From contig NZ_JACBZL010000001.1 in NCBI RefSeq assembly GCF_013408445.1, positions 310,001 through 374,000 of the forward strand: 64,000 bases of DNA. The letters run 5' to 3'. This DNA is from Corynebacterium tuberculostearicum (GTDB taxonomy: Bacteria; Actinomycetota; Actinomycetes; Mycobacteriales; Mycobacteriaceae). The notes beneath the pieces were generated by a model. The model searched no databases and was not told where the DNA came from. It saw nothing but the letters and a program-made list of their open reading frames with translations. Both the position numbers and the translations under genes were made by a program. Below are positions 29,250 to 38,221 of this stretch, one piece after another (position 1 is the stretch's first letter; each line of letters starts with the position of its first letter).

Positions 29250-30379
29250 GTTTTACCCCCGCAGAAGTCGACTTCCTTGCCGCACATCAAGAGGAAATAG
29301 CACACCTCGACCTCACCTTGACCAAGGCTTCTCGGCTCAAAGACACCGAAATCCTCAAAGCTAAGTTCGGTGAGTATGGCCGCGCGGTCATGGAGCTGGT
29401 AACCGCCCGCAGTTCTGGAAAGCTCCCGCACGATTGGCTTATGGACGCAGACTCTGCCCAGCAAGCAACCCCCATCGAAGTGGCGGCGTATCGGACGAAA
29501 TTCCTCGCCGCGCAGGGGGTGCGCAGCGTCCACGACGTCACCTGTTCCATCGGCACCGAAGGCTATAATTCTCCGCTCGACTACATCGGCTCAGACCTGG
29601 ATGAATCACGGGTAAGAATGGCGCGGCATAACCTCTCTTCCGCCAAGATTTTCCGCGCGGATGCGCTGACGACTACTACCACCGCCGATGTTCTCCTTGC
29701 AGACCCGGCCCGCCGCGCCGGTGGCAGGCGAATCACGCGGCCGGAGGATTTGGTGCCACCGCTCCCGGAGGTCGTCGATAAGCATCGCGACAAGGAACTG
29801 GCCATCAAGTGCGCTCCTGGCCTTGATTTTAGCGAGTGGGACGGCCTCGTCACCGTCGCGAGCGTCGATGGCGGGGTAAAAGAAGCCTGCCTTTATACCC
29901 CAGGCCTTGGCAGCGGCCGAAGAGCGGTAATGATTCGAGGAAACAAGCTGGATGTCCTCGACGACCACGCCGACAACCTACCCGATGCTGGAGACATTGG
30001 TAGTTACCTCATCGACCCGGATGGGGCCATCGTACGAGCGGGATTGGTCCAGCACTACGCGGCCAGAGAAAGGCTGCATCAAATCGATCCGCGCATCGCA
30101 TACCTGACAGGAGAGAGGATTCCGGAGGGGACTTCGGGATTTCCATTCATAGAAAAAGTACCCCTAAAGAGATTAAAATCCGTACTTAAATCCTATGACG
30201 CAGGAAGCTTAGAAATCCTTGTACGCGGGGTAGAAGTGGACCCTGACCAGCTGCGGAAGAAGATGAAGCTGAAGGGCAAGAAACCATTTGCGGTCATCAT
30301 TACGCGAATTGGCTCACAGGGAATCGCCTTGCTGTGTCAACCCCGAGTATCATCGTCCGAGGATAATTACGCAACATAA
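29246..30379 (+). CDS. Class I SAM-dependent methyltransferase with THUMP-like C-terminal domain
   Basis: The 377-residue protein has a helical N-terminus, a Rossmann-type methyltransferase core (SVHDVTCSIGTEGYN, YIGSDLDESRVRMARHN, VLLADPARRAGGRR) and a C-terminal region that fits the THUMP-like domain (LEILVRGVEVDPDQLRKK). RNA methylation is likely but the target is unknown. The longest open frame begins earlier; the ATG at 29246 gives an ATGA overlap with the NUDIX gene. Codons near 30150-30220 are unusually AT-rich (AGA, TTA, CTA). Confidence 0.82.
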   Translation: MSFTPAEVDFLAAHQEEIAHLDLTLTKASRLKDTEILKAKFGEYGRAVMELVTARSSGKLPHDWLMDADSAQQATPIEVAAYRTKFLAAQGVRSVHDVTCSIGTEGYNSPLDYIGSDLDESRVRMARHNLSSAKIFRADALTTTTTADVLLADPARRAGGRRITRPEDLVPPLPEVVDKHRDKELAIKCAPGLDFSEWDGLVTVASVDGGVKEACLYTPGLGSGRRAVMIRGNKLDVLDDHADNLPDAGDIGSYLIDPDGAIVRAGLVQHYAARERLHQIDPRIAYLTGERIPEGTSGFPFIEKVPLKRLKSVLKSYDAGSLEILVRGVEVDPDQLRKKMKLKGKKPFAVIITRIGSQGIALLCQPRVSSSEDNYAT

Positions 30380-30403
30380 ATATATCGGAAAGGTGAGTGC
30401 CCA

Positions 30404-31186
30404 ATGCCAACTATCGTGGCTCTGGTCAAACACGTGCCGGATACGTGGTCTACCAAGTCTTTGAACGATGACCACACCCTGGATCGCACCTCCGTGGATA
30501 ACGTCATTGATGAGGTTAATGAGTACTCCGTGGAACAAGCCCTGCGACTGCGCGACGATAACCCCGATGCGGGCTACAAAGTCGTAGCACTGACGATGGG
30601 GCCGGCCCAAGCCGACGAGGCATTGCGCAAGGCTTTGGCCATGGGCGCCGACGATGCCGTGCTCGTCTCCGATGATTCCCTGGCCGGAGCGGACGCGCTA
30701 TCGACCGCGTGGACCCTCAATGCCGCGCTCAATAAGCTTGACGACGTCCAGCTGATCACCGCCGGCACCGAAGCTTCCGACGCCTCCACCGGCCTGCTTG
30801 CCGGTCTGCTCGCCGAATACCGCCAGCTGCCGGCCCTTACCGGCCTGCACAAGGTAGAGCTAGCTGACGGCACCCTGCAGGGCACCCGCGAGGATGCGCG
30901 CGGCACCTGGGAACTTGAGGCGCCACTGCCAGCGATCGTTACGGTGAACGATAAGAGCGACAAGCCACGATTCCCCAACTTCAAGGGCCTTATGGCAGCT
31001 AAGAAGGCGGAAATCACCACCTTCACCCTGGCTGAATTGGGCATCGAGGCTATTGCGCCGACGACCTCCGTGGTGGCCGCTGAGAAGCGCCCGCCGCGCA
31101 CCGCCGGCGAAGTTATTTCGGAGCCCAACCCGCAGGACGCAGCGAAGAAGATCGCTGACTTCCTGTCCGCAAAGAACTTGATTTAG
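30404..31186 (+). CDS. etfB: Electron transfer flavoprotein subunit beta
   Basis: The 260-residue FixA/EtfB has the family pattern VKHVPD at the N-terminus, VDEVNEYSVEQALRLRD and VALTMGPAQADEALRKALAMG-type repeats of the AANH fold. With EtfA it carries electrons from acyl-CoA and other dehydrogenases to the quinone pool. A ribosome site (GGAAAGGTGAG) precedes the ATG. It leads an etfB-etfA-desulfurase operon. Confidence 0.94.
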   Translation: MPTIVALVKHVPDTWSTKSLNDDHTLDRTSVDNVIDEVNEYSVEQALRLRDDNPDAGYKVVALTMGPAQADEALRKALAMGADDAVLVSDDSLAGADALSTAWTLNAALNKLDDVQLITAGTEASDASTGLLAGLLAEYRQLPALTGLHKVELADGTLQGTREDARGTWELEAPLPAIVTVNDKSDKPRFPNFKGLMAAKKAEITTFTLAELGIEAIAPTTSVVAAEKRPPRTAGEVISEPNPQDAAKKIADFLSAKNLI

Positions 31187-31194
31187 GAGTAGAT

Positions 31195-32136
31195 ATGTCG
31201 CACGTTTACGTACTAGTTGAGCACGACGCGGACAACCTCCTTCCCGTTACCGGCGAGCTGATTACGGCCGCGCAGGAATTGGGTACGGTGTCCGCAGTGG
31301 TCGTCGGCAAGCAGGCGGATAAGTTCGACGCCGACCTTGCCGCCCTCGGCGCCGCACAGGTAGTTCAGGCAACGGCCGAGGATTATGACCAGCGGTTCCT
31401 CACCCCGGAGGTCGATGCCCTGCATGCGCTTGGCGCTGCGAACCCAGCGCCCATCGTGCTGGCCGCAACTCCGGCCAATAACGAGATTGCCGGCCGCCTC
31501 TCGGCTCGCCTCGCCTCTGGCGCGCTGGTCAATGTCAATGGCATCGCCGCCGATGGCTCCGCCAAGATGAGCATTTTCGGTGGTTCCTATGAGTCCACCT
31601 CTACCGCCGCTGGCCAGTGCCCGATTTACACCCTCCGCCCAGGCGCGGTTGAGGCTGCACCACAGCAGGTGGAGGCGCAGCCGGCGCCGATGCCGTTGCC
31701 GGCCGCCACGGGCAAAGACGTCAAGGTAACTTCCTTTACTCCGGCACAGAAGTCCGCACGACCGGAAATTACCGAGGCTAAGGCAGTCGTCGCCGGCGGC
31801 CGTGGCGTGGGCGACGAGTTCGGCGCCGTTGTCGAGCCGCTTGCCGACGCCCTCGGGGCCGCAGTCGGCGCCACCCGCGACGCCGTCGATGAAGGCTTTT
31901 ATGACGCCGCCTATCAGATCGGCCAGACCGGTGTTACCGTCTCACCTGACCTCTACATCGGCTTGGGTATCTCTGGCGCTATCCAGCACACCTCTGGCAT
32001 GCAGACTTCCGGCACCATTGTGGTGGTCAACCAAGACCAGGATGAGCCGTTCTTCCAGATCGCTGATCTCGGCGTCGTGGGTGACCTGCATGAAATCGCA
32101 CCAGCCCTGACCGAGGAACTGAAGGCGCGCCAGTAA
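31195..32136 (+). CDS. etfA: Electron transfer flavoprotein subunit alpha
   Basis: The 313-residue protein has the N-terminal AANH-like domain and the C-terminal FAD domain: GRGVGDEFG, GATRDAVDEGF, GISGAIQHTSGMQ and NQDQDEPFFQIADLG. It starts eight bases after etfB with a GGAG-type ribosome site. Its stop overlaps the next start (TAATG). Confidence 0.95.
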   Translation: MSHVYVLVEHDADNLLPVTGELITAAQELGTVSAVVVGKQADKFDADLAALGAAQVVQATAEDYDQRFLTPEVDALHALGAANPAPIVLAATPANNEIAGRLSARLASGALVNVNGIAADGSAKMSIFGGSYESTSTAAGQCPIYTLRPGAVEAAPQQVEAQPAPMPLPAATGKDVKVTSFTPAQKSARPEITEAKAVVAGGRGVGDEFGAVVEPLADALGAAVGATRDAVDEGFYDAAYQIGQTGVTVSPDLYIGLGISGAIQHTSGMQTSGTIVVVNQDQDEPFFQIADLGVVGDLHEIAPALTEELKARQ

Positions 32137-33251
32137 TGCCGTACTACTTTGACTATGCCGCTACCCAGCCGATGCGCCAGAGCGCGATTGACGCGTGGGT
32201 GGCGGCGGCCGGCTCCCTCAACTCCGGCGCGCAGTATGGTTCCGGCCGCAAGGCTCGGTCCGTACTGGATGATGCCCGCGAAAAGGTCGCTTCCCTCCTC
32301 GGCTGCGAGCCCATCGAAGTCATCTTTACCTCTTCTGGCACTGAGGCGGACAATATCGCCATTCAGGGTCTCTACGCGGCTGGGCAAACAAACCGCATTA
32401 TTTCTACCGATATTGAGCACCCGGCCGTGCGCGATACCGTCTCTAAGCTGGAGAAAACCGGAGCAACTGTCGATATCCTTCCCGTCGACCGTTCCGGGCA
32501 CATTGCAGATCTGTCGGCCCTAGACACGCTTGCCGACGTCGCTACCTGCATGTGGGCCAACAACGAGACCGGCGCCATTCAGCCCATCGAAGAGATAGCC
32601 ACACGTGCGAATGCGACAGGCACACCCGTGCACGTGGATGCGGTGCAGGCCGTGGGCAAAGTTCCCATCAATTTTTCCGATCTAGGGATCACCAGCCTCG
32701 CCGCCAGCGCCCACAAGTTCGGTGGCCCTCGCGGCATCGGTCTGCTTTTGGCCAAGCGCAGTCCTGCGCCCCAGCCGATTGCCTACGGCGGTGGCCAAGA
32801 ACGGGGCATCCGCCCTGGCACCGTGGACGTGGCGGGCGCTTCCGGTCTAGCTGCGGCGTTGGAGGAATCCGTCTCCGAAATCGCCTCCCAGGGTGAGCGA
32901 ATTGCTGCTCTCCGCAATAAGCTGCGCGACGGAATTCTCGCCACCATCGACGACGTAGTGGTCAACTCTGCCGAGCCGTGCTTGCCTTCCCACCTGCACG
33001 TCTCATTTCCCGGTGCTGATGGCGATAGCCTCATCATGCTGCTGGATTCCTTGCAGATCGAGGCCTCTACCGGCAGTGCTTGCAGCGCTGGCGTAAACCG
33101 CATGTCTCATGTCCTCGAGGCAATGGGCGTAAGTGAGGCGGAAGGAATCGGTTCCCTGCGTTTTACTCTCGGCAGGCTTACTTCGGAAGAGGATGTTGAC
33201 TACGTCTTGGCTCATCTTCCGGAGGTTATTTCCCGAGCCCGTTCCGTCTAG
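32136..33251 (+). CDS. Cysteine desulfurase (class V aminotransferase, IscS/NifS type)
   Basis: The 371-residue PLP enzyme has the N-terminal YFDYAATQP, the PLP Lys in ASAHKFGGPRG near residue 193 and the catalytic Cys loop STGSACSAGV near residue 310. It releases sulfur from cysteine, most likely for MnmA-dependent tRNA thiolation, since mnmA follows about 3.4 kb downstream and the two are neighbours in mycobacteria. Its stop and the stop of the HNH gene share the four bases CTAG. Confidence 0.92.
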   Translation: MPYYFDYAATQPMRQSAIDAWVAAAGSLNSGAQYGSGRKARSVLDDAREKVASLLGCEPIEVIFTSSGTEADNIAIQGLYAAGQTNRIISTDIEHPAVRDTVSKLEKTGATVDILPVDRSGHIADLSALDTLADVATCMWANNETGAIQPIEEIATRANATGTPVHVDAVQAVGKVPINFSDLGITSLAASAHKFGGPRGIGLLLAKRSPAPQPIAYGGGQERGIRPGTVDVAGASGLAAALEESVSEIASQGERIAALRNKLRDGILATIDDVVVNSAEPCLPSHLHVSFPGADGDSLIMLLDSLQIEASTGSACSAGVNRMSHVLEAMGVSEAEGIGSLRFTLGRLTSEEDVDYVLAHLPEVISRARSV

Positions 33252-34417
33252 CTATCATTCCTTTCTTTCGCCGCAGCTCGCCGGGCGGCGATAGCTTGGC
33301 CTACCGTTAGCGCCCAGTTCTTGTTCCTGGGCGCTAGCGGTCCTTGGGGCTCATCGTATTCCCAGCGGCCATCGTCAAAGAGCCATACTATGTCTCCAGT
33401 ATGTGGATCCATGATGTAGAAGGCGCCACCATCAGTCTTGATGTTGTGATGGTGCTGGCACAGTGAGGCCAAGTTGCTTCCCGCCGTTTTTCCTCCCTGT
33501 GCATGGTCAATTCGGTGGTCCTTTTGGCAGTTCTCTGCCGGGCGATTACAACCTGGCCAGCGGCACACGCCATCGCGGCCTTCCACGTAGGCGCCAATGA
33601 GCGGGGGAGTAACGTAGCTTTCGCTTTCCATCCTTTTTGCAAGGTCCATATCCCGCGTCTGGGTGGGACGCAGACTGTCAGCGGTCTCAGGGCTTACCCA
33701 TCCGAATCCCCGGATAAATGCGGGAGCAGCCTCCTGGTCGTGGGCTCGGTACATATGAAGAACCACTTTGGCCCGCGACTCAATTTCGCCCAGAATCAAC
33801 TTGGCTAGGGCTTCAGCTTTCGTGAGGTTATGCTCTTCGGCTGCCTTACTAACGTGTTCATCGATGGCTAGCATGGTAACTTCATCGAATTCCACTGCTA
33901 GCCCGGCCTTCCCACCGAAACTGTGGTAGGTGAAATAGGAGTCGTTCCCTGCATCAGGCTCTCTATCTTCATTGGGGTGTGGGTCCTCTACAGCGATGAG
34001 GCCATTTAGTTTTCGCCGCAAATTCGTATTCGAAGGCAGTACCTGGCCGGGCTTGGTAGGGGTCAGGTAACGCGCAAGCTCTTGATCTATCCGCTCGAGA
34101 ATTTCGGTCGGGATGTCGCCCAGCTTGCTAAGCACGGCGTCGATAGTAATAAGACGAGAGAAATCCAGGAAGTAATAGGTTTCCTGGAGCGCCTTTGTGA
34201 GTGGTAGCTCTGCGAGTCGATAAAGGGCCATGGTTATGTCCCGCGTGCGCCGCTCGCTTAAGCCCGTCCGAGCAGAAAGTGTGTGGCAGGAGATATCGAA
34301 ATCGTCTTCTAGATCTGGCTTGACCTCTCTCCAGAATAGGTATTCTTGTTTCCTGATTTCTGTGGCTTTTACTGCTATCGGATCGTTGGTGTCATTGACT
34401 ATGTAGTAGGCGTCCAA
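33248..34417 (-). CDS. DUF222/13E12-type protein with C-terminal HNH endonuclease domain
   Basis: The 389-residue protein has a long helical DUF222-like N-terminal region and a C-terminal HNH motif from CRWPGCNRPAENCQ through KDHRIDHAQGG to LCQHHHNIKT, with the zinc Cys pairs present. Such proteins occur in multiple copies in actinobacteria and are often linked to mobile DNA. The start is TTG with GGGGGA seven bases upstream. Its GC content is lower than that of its neighbours. It interrupts the desulfurase-mnmA neighbourhood. Confidence 0.82.
   Translation of the reverse strand: MDAYYIVNDTNDPIAVKATEIRKQEYLFWREVKPDLEDDFDISCHTLSARTGLSERRTRDITMALYRLAELPLTKALQETYYFLDFSRLITIDAVLSKLGDIPTEILERIDQELARYLTPTKPGQVLPSNTNLRRKLNGLIAVEDPHPNEDREPDAGNDSYFTYHSFGGKAGLAVEFDEVTMLAIDEHVSKAAEEHNLTKAEALAKLILGEIESRAKVVLHMYRAHDQEAAPAFIRGFGWVSPETADSLRPTQTRDMDLAKRMESESYVTPPLIGAYVEGRDGVCRWPGCNRPAENCQKDHRIDHAQGGKTAGSNLASLCQHHHNIKTDGGAFYIMDPHTGDIVWLFDDGRWEYDEPQGPLAPRNKNWALTVGQAIAARRAAAKERNDS
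33304..33340. repeat. Strong hairpin inside the 3' part of the HNH gene
   Basis: TAGCGCCCAG (33308-33317) pairs perfectly with CTGGGCGCTA (33327-33336) across a nine-base loop; the stem extends to 14 bp with one G-T wobble (33304 to 33340). It lies about 50 bases past the cysteine desulfurase stop on the plus strand and within the HNH reading frame on the minus strand. No U-tract follows on either strand. Confidence 0.6.
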
Positions 34418-34625
34418 GATTAAATCCCCCGAATAGTAGAACTAGTGTGCGTAATTTCATGGTGTTTATTTTAAGTCGTGCCCTGCCGCTCCGCAAGGGT
34501 TATGGGCAAATATGTGTTCTAAAGGGATGTATTCCAAGAGGGGCGAAATGGAAGTAAAGAAAATTATTTCAAGTGGTGCGTGTTAAAGATGTGACAGAAG
34601 TGAAGGCGTTGCTAAACTCACGCGC
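34418..34625 (+). promoter_or_regulatory. AT-rich promoter region between HNH gene and lysozyme gene
   Basis: This 208-base divergent gap is clearly AT-richer than its surroundings. TAAACT at 34613-34618 is seven bases before the lysozyme ATG, a leaderless -10, with TGTGAC at 34590-34595 in the -35 position (17-base spacer). Leftward, the HNH TTG is preceded by GGGGGA and TTTAAT. Confidence 0.5.
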
Positions 34626-35786
34626 ATGACTTCAAAGAAAGCACTCCGAAAGAGCATTACTGCGGTAGTCACCGTGGCTGCACTAGCTGTAAGTGGTACC
34701 GCCATTGCCCAGGCGGTGAGCTTTGGTGCACCTAAGGGCATTGACGTGGCGGCGCACCAGCATCCGGGCGGTACGCCCATCGATTGGTCTAAAGTGCGTT
34801 CCGACGGACAGTCCTTTGCATTTGTGAAGGCTACCGAAGGCGGGGATTGGGTAAACCCCCACTACGTACAGGATATTCAGGCGGCTAATGCTGCTGGACT
34901 CAAGACCGGTGCATACCACTACGCACGTCCGGCTGGCGACGCCAAGACTCAAGCAGCGAACTTTGCCGCGCAGATCGCCCTTGCCCCGAATCAGACATTG
35001 CCTCCTGCACTTGATATCGAGGTGACGGAAGGGAAGTCTGCGGCACAGCTGGAGCAGTGGATTGAAGAATTTACTAGCGAGCTCAAGCGTCTTACTGGAC
35101 GCACGCCAATGATTTACACTTACAAGTACTTCTGGATGGGGCAGATGAATAACTCCCAGAAGTTCTCGGATATGCCACTGTGGCTCGCGGCCTATCAGGA
35201 CCAGGCGCCTGAAGCGGTGGGCGGATGGAACGAGCTATCTTTCTGGCAGCGTTCTGGTTCTGGCAAGGTAGCAGGCATTTCTACCGATGTTGACATGAAC
35301 CTGTTTAATGGTTCCAAGCAGCAGCTGCGGTCTTTTAGCGACGGCAATTACGTTGACGTCGGCGGCGCGCTAGAGCAGCTGGTTGTGAGCGATGGGCTTG
35401 ACTTGAGCTCCGATAGTACGCCGCTCATCGGCGCTATTTTGGCCCTGGCGGCGGGGCTGATTGCGATTCCGCAGCTTGCCGACGCCGCCGAAAAGTCCGG
35501 CCTCGATCCCGAAGCAGCGGAGGGCTTGGCTGCCTTCGTAAAGACCCTGCAAGACAAGGATGCCCTTCCAGTGGAGGACCTGGGTGATATGGCCAAGGGC
35601 AACTTCTCCGTCAGTGACCTAGCTATCCTGCTGGACAATGCCGGTCACGTGAACAACGTTAAGTCAGGCAACGTCTCCGAGTCGGAGGTATCGGAAGCTA
35701 AGAATGCCGCCAAGAACGCCGGCGCTGACGTACCCGATTTTGATGCGGGTCAGGTGGCTACGCTGCTTAATCGCGTACTGCAGTAG
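34626..35786 (+). CDS. Secreted GH25-family lysozyme (muramidase)
   Basis: The 386-residue protein has a Sec signal peptide (basic MTSKKALRKS, hydrophobic to about residue 29, AQA cleavage). Residues about 37-235 form a GH25 domain: GIDVAAHQ, KATEGGDWVNPHY, GAYHYARP and the catalytic pair in PALDIEV. The C-terminal 140 residues are unknown, with a hydrophobic stretch (LIGAILALAAGLIAIPQLA) that may anchor or insert, and Ala/Asp-rich helices. It probably hydrolyses peptidoglycan of self or competitors. Its 3' end overlaps the next, convergent gene by 20 bases. Confidence 0.87.
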   Translation: MTSKKALRKSITAVVTVAALAVSGTAIAQAVSFGAPKGIDVAAHQHPGGTPIDWSKVRSDGQSFAFVKATEGGDWVNPHYVQDIQAANAAGLKTGAYHYARPAGDAKTQAANFAAQIALAPNQTLPPALDIEVTEGKSAAQLEQWIEEFTSELKRLTGRTPMIYTYKYFWMGQMNNSQKFSDMPLWLAAYQDQAPEAVGGWNELSFWQRSGSGKVAGISTDVDMNLFNGSKQQLRSFSDGNYVDVGGALEQLVVSDGLDLSSDSTPLIGAILALAAGLIAIPQLADAAEKSGLDPEAAEGLAAFVKTLQDKDALPVEDLGDMAKGNFSVSDLAILLDNAGHVNNVKSGNVSESEVSEAKNAAKNAGADVPDFDAGQVATLLNRVLQ

Positions 35787-36603
35787 CACCGGTGAAAAAC
35801 GCGCGGGTCCAGGCCTCGTCTTTGTAATGGGCGGGCACGGCCCCGCCAAGGAGTGTCTTTGCCAGCTGGGCGGCTTCGACGGAGCCCTCGGCTGGCATTT
35901 CTGTATCTGAGGCTACCAGGATGATGTTCCCGTAGCGCCGCCCCTTGAGCATCGGTGGGTCCGCGATGACGGCGAGGTGGTCAAATACTCGATCGAGGCC
36001 CGCCAGCTCGCTCTTTGCCAGCTGTAGATCGGAATGGTCGCCGCAGTTGGCTACGTAGAGACCACCCGGCGCCAGCGACTGCTTTGCAGCTTGAAAGAAT
36101 TCCACGGTGGTGAGGTTGGCTGGTGTCTTGTCGCCAGCAAAGACATCGCGGATGATGATGTCGCGGCTGGACGAAAGGAACCCCTCGGTTTCTGTGCGGG
36201 CCTCGCCGGCACGGATTTTGACGGTGGGGGAACGGGGGACGTCGAAAAGCGTACGCACCAACTCGCCCAACTTGGTGTCGAGTTCGACCACCGTGTGGCG
36301 GCTGCCTGGAAGCTTGCTGGCGAAGTAGCGCGGAAGGGAGCATCCCGCGCCGCCTAGATGGGTCACGCGAAGCTTATTCGCGGGCCGAGAATTGAGGTGC
36401 TCTACCGCTGCCGCAATCCAGCGCATATACTCAAACTCCAGCTCCTCCGGCTCACCGAGCACAATGTGGCTGCTCGGCACGCCATTAACGTTGAGAATAT
36501 AGGCGCCGTCGCGAAACTCATCCGGCACAACCTCGGCTGTGCCGGTAGAAATATCGTAGGTGCCGGTAATTCCCGGATCAGTGGAAGCTCGCTTTCTGCC
36601 CAT
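35767..36603 (-). CDS. Spermidine synthase-like methyltransferase-fold protein
   Basis: The 278-residue protein has the spermidine-synthase Rossmann pattern: VTHLGGAGCSLPRYF, HTVVELDTKLGELVR, DIIIRDVFAGD and GGLYVANCGD. The usual catalytic DSSDP is replaced by RDVFAGD, so true aminopropyl transfer is doubtful, as in many actinobacterial members. The ATG at 36603 has a TAAGCT -10 (36612-36617) eight bases upstream. It converges with the lysozyme gene and overlaps it. Confidence 0.8.
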   Translation of the reverse strand: MGRKRASTDPGITGTYDISTGTAEVVPDEFRDGAYILNVNGVPSSHIVLGEPEELEFEYMRWIAAAVEHLNSRPANKLRVTHLGGAGCSLPRYFASKLPGSRHTVVELDTKLGELVRTLFDVPRSPTVKIRAGEARTETEGFLSSSRDIIIRDVFAGDKTPANLTTVEFFQAAKQSLAPGGLYVANCGDHSDLQLAKSELAGLDRVFDHLAVIADPPMLKGRRYGNIILVASDTEMPAEGSVEAAQLAKTLLGGAVPAHYKDEAWTRAFFTGATAVRD

Positions 36604-36697
36604 GTCACACAAGCTTAGGGAATGGATTCGATTTAAACCGCGTTGGGGCTAGGGAGTAGACTTTCGGGCCTGTAGTCAAGGTGAAATGGGGAGCACA

Positions 36698-37783
36698 ATG
36701 CGAGTATTGGTTGCCATGTCCGGCGGCGTGGACTCATCGGTTGCCGCCGCGCGTGCAGTAGAAGCCGGCCACGAGGTGATTGGCGTTCACCTCGCCCTGC
36801 ACAAAGACGCGCAGCAGACCAGGGAAAAAGCCCGCGGATGCTGCTCATTGGAGGATTCGGCCGATGCCCGCCGCATCTGCGATAAGCTGGGCATTCCCTT
36901 TTATGTCTGGGACTTTTCGGAAGAATTCAAAGAAGAGGTCATCACGGACTTCGTGGATTCCTACGCCCGCGGCGAGACGCCCAATCCCTGCCTGCGCTGC
37001 AACGAGAAGATAAAGTTCCGGGCGCTGCTGCAAAAGGGCATGGCGCTTGGCTTCGATGCGGTTGCGACGGGCCACTACGCCACTATCGACGAGGACGGCT
37101 ATATGCGCCGCTCCTTGGATGAGAAGAAGGATCAGTCTTATGTGCTCGGCGTGATTTCGGCCGAGGAGTTGGAGCACTGCTTTTTCCCCATCGGCGATAC
37201 CCCCAAGCCGCAGATCCGTGAAGAGGCTGCCGCGCACGGTTTTTCCACCGCGAAGAAGCCGGATTCCTATGACATCTGTTTCATTCCAGACGGAAATACG
37301 CAGGCCTTTTTGGGCGCACGCATTGGGCTGCGCCCCGGCATGATCGTGGACCAAGAGGGTACGGAGCTCAAGGAGCACGATGGCGCGTGGAACTACACCA
37401 TCGGCCAGCGTAAGGGCTTGGACATTAAGGCGCCGGCTGCCGACGGTCGCCCTCGCTACGTCACCGATATTGATGCTGCTACCGGCACGGTTACCGTCGG
37501 TGCCCGCGAGGACCTGGCCGTGACCTCTATCCAGGCCGATCGCCTGAAGTACCTCCACCCAGGCATGGATGGGGATTTCGAATGCGAGGTTCAGGTGCGC
37601 GCACACGGCTCCGTGGTGCCCTGTACCGCCCACGTTGATCGCGAGGCGGACGAAATGCGCCTCGAACTCAAGGAGCCGCTATCTGGTGTTGCCCGCGGCC
37701 AAGCGGCGGTGCTGTACTTGCCTTCGCCGGACGAGCTGGGAGACATCGTCATCGGCTCCGGCACCATCTGCGGAACTAATTAA
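36698..37783 (+). CDS. mnmA: tRNA-specific 2-thiouridylase
   Basis: The 361-residue enzyme makes s2U34 in Lys, Glu and Gln tRNAs. It has the PP-loop [14 protein letters not shown], the nucleophilic Cys in NPCLRCNEK and the second catalytic Cys in [10 protein letters not shown]. The ATG at 36698 follows GGGGAG; an ATG four codons upstream is within that site. TAGACT at 36657 may be its -10. Sulfur likely comes from the desulfurase at 32136. Confidence 0.95.
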   Translation: MRVLVAMSGGVDSSVAAARAVEAGHEVIGVHLALHKDAQQTREKARGCCSLEDSADARRICDKLGIPFYVWDFSEEFKEEVITDFVDSYARGETPNPCLRCNEKIKFRALLQKGMALGFDAVATGHYATIDEDGYMRRSLDEKKDQSYVLGVISAEELEHCFFPIGDTPKPQIREEAAAHGFSTAKKPDSYDICFIPDGNTQAFLGARIGLRPGMIVDQEGTELKEHDGAWNYTIGQRKGLDIKAPAADGRPRYVTDIDAATGTVTVGAREDLAVTSIQADRLKYLHPGMDGDFECEVQVRAHGSVVPCTAHVDREADEMRLELKEPLSGVARGQAAVLYLPSPDELGDIVIGSGTICGTN

Positions 37784-38144
37784 GCACGCAGTTGGCGATG
37801 AGCCGATCTAGCGCTCGGACATCGATATTGGGTCCAATATTGATTTTGAATTCGCCGGCCTTGGTCCACAGCTGCAGTTCGGCATTGAAGTCAAGGAGCT
37901 TTCCGGCGTTTTCCGTGGACCACATGGTGATGGAGGAATAGGGCAGGGAGTACATCTCCACCTTTTTGCCTGTAAGGCCTTGCGCGTCGCGGATGATGAG
38001 GCGCCTATTGGTAAATACGGCGGCATCACGGACGGTCTTGAAGGCGCAGACAGGATATTCCTGTTCGGCCAAGACGGTGGAAATGTCCTGAGGGATTTCG
38101 CACTCGTTGTAGAAGGTCCAGCCGGAGTATTTTTCCACGCCCAT
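37776..38144 (-). CDS. Bacterial PH-domain protein (YvbH/bPH_1-like)
   Basis: The 122-residue protein has one compact PH-like domain ([54 protein letters not shown]). The family function is unknown. The ATG at 38144 is chosen because GGAAAGGAACC lies just upstream; the frame extends six codons further. It converges on mnmA with an eight-base overlap. Confidence 0.82.
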   Translation of the reverse strand: MGVEKYSGWTFYNECEIPQDISTVLAEQEYPVCAFKTVRDAAVFTNRRLIIRDAQGLTGKKVEMYSLPYSSITMWSTENAGKLLDFNAELQLWTKAGEFKINIGPNIDVRALDRLIANCVLN

Positions 38145-38221
38145 AGTAAGGTTCCTTTCCAAGTGATACTTCGCGTATCGAATAGATAGTTCTGAGAAAT
38201 AATACTAGCGCCGAGGTGAAT

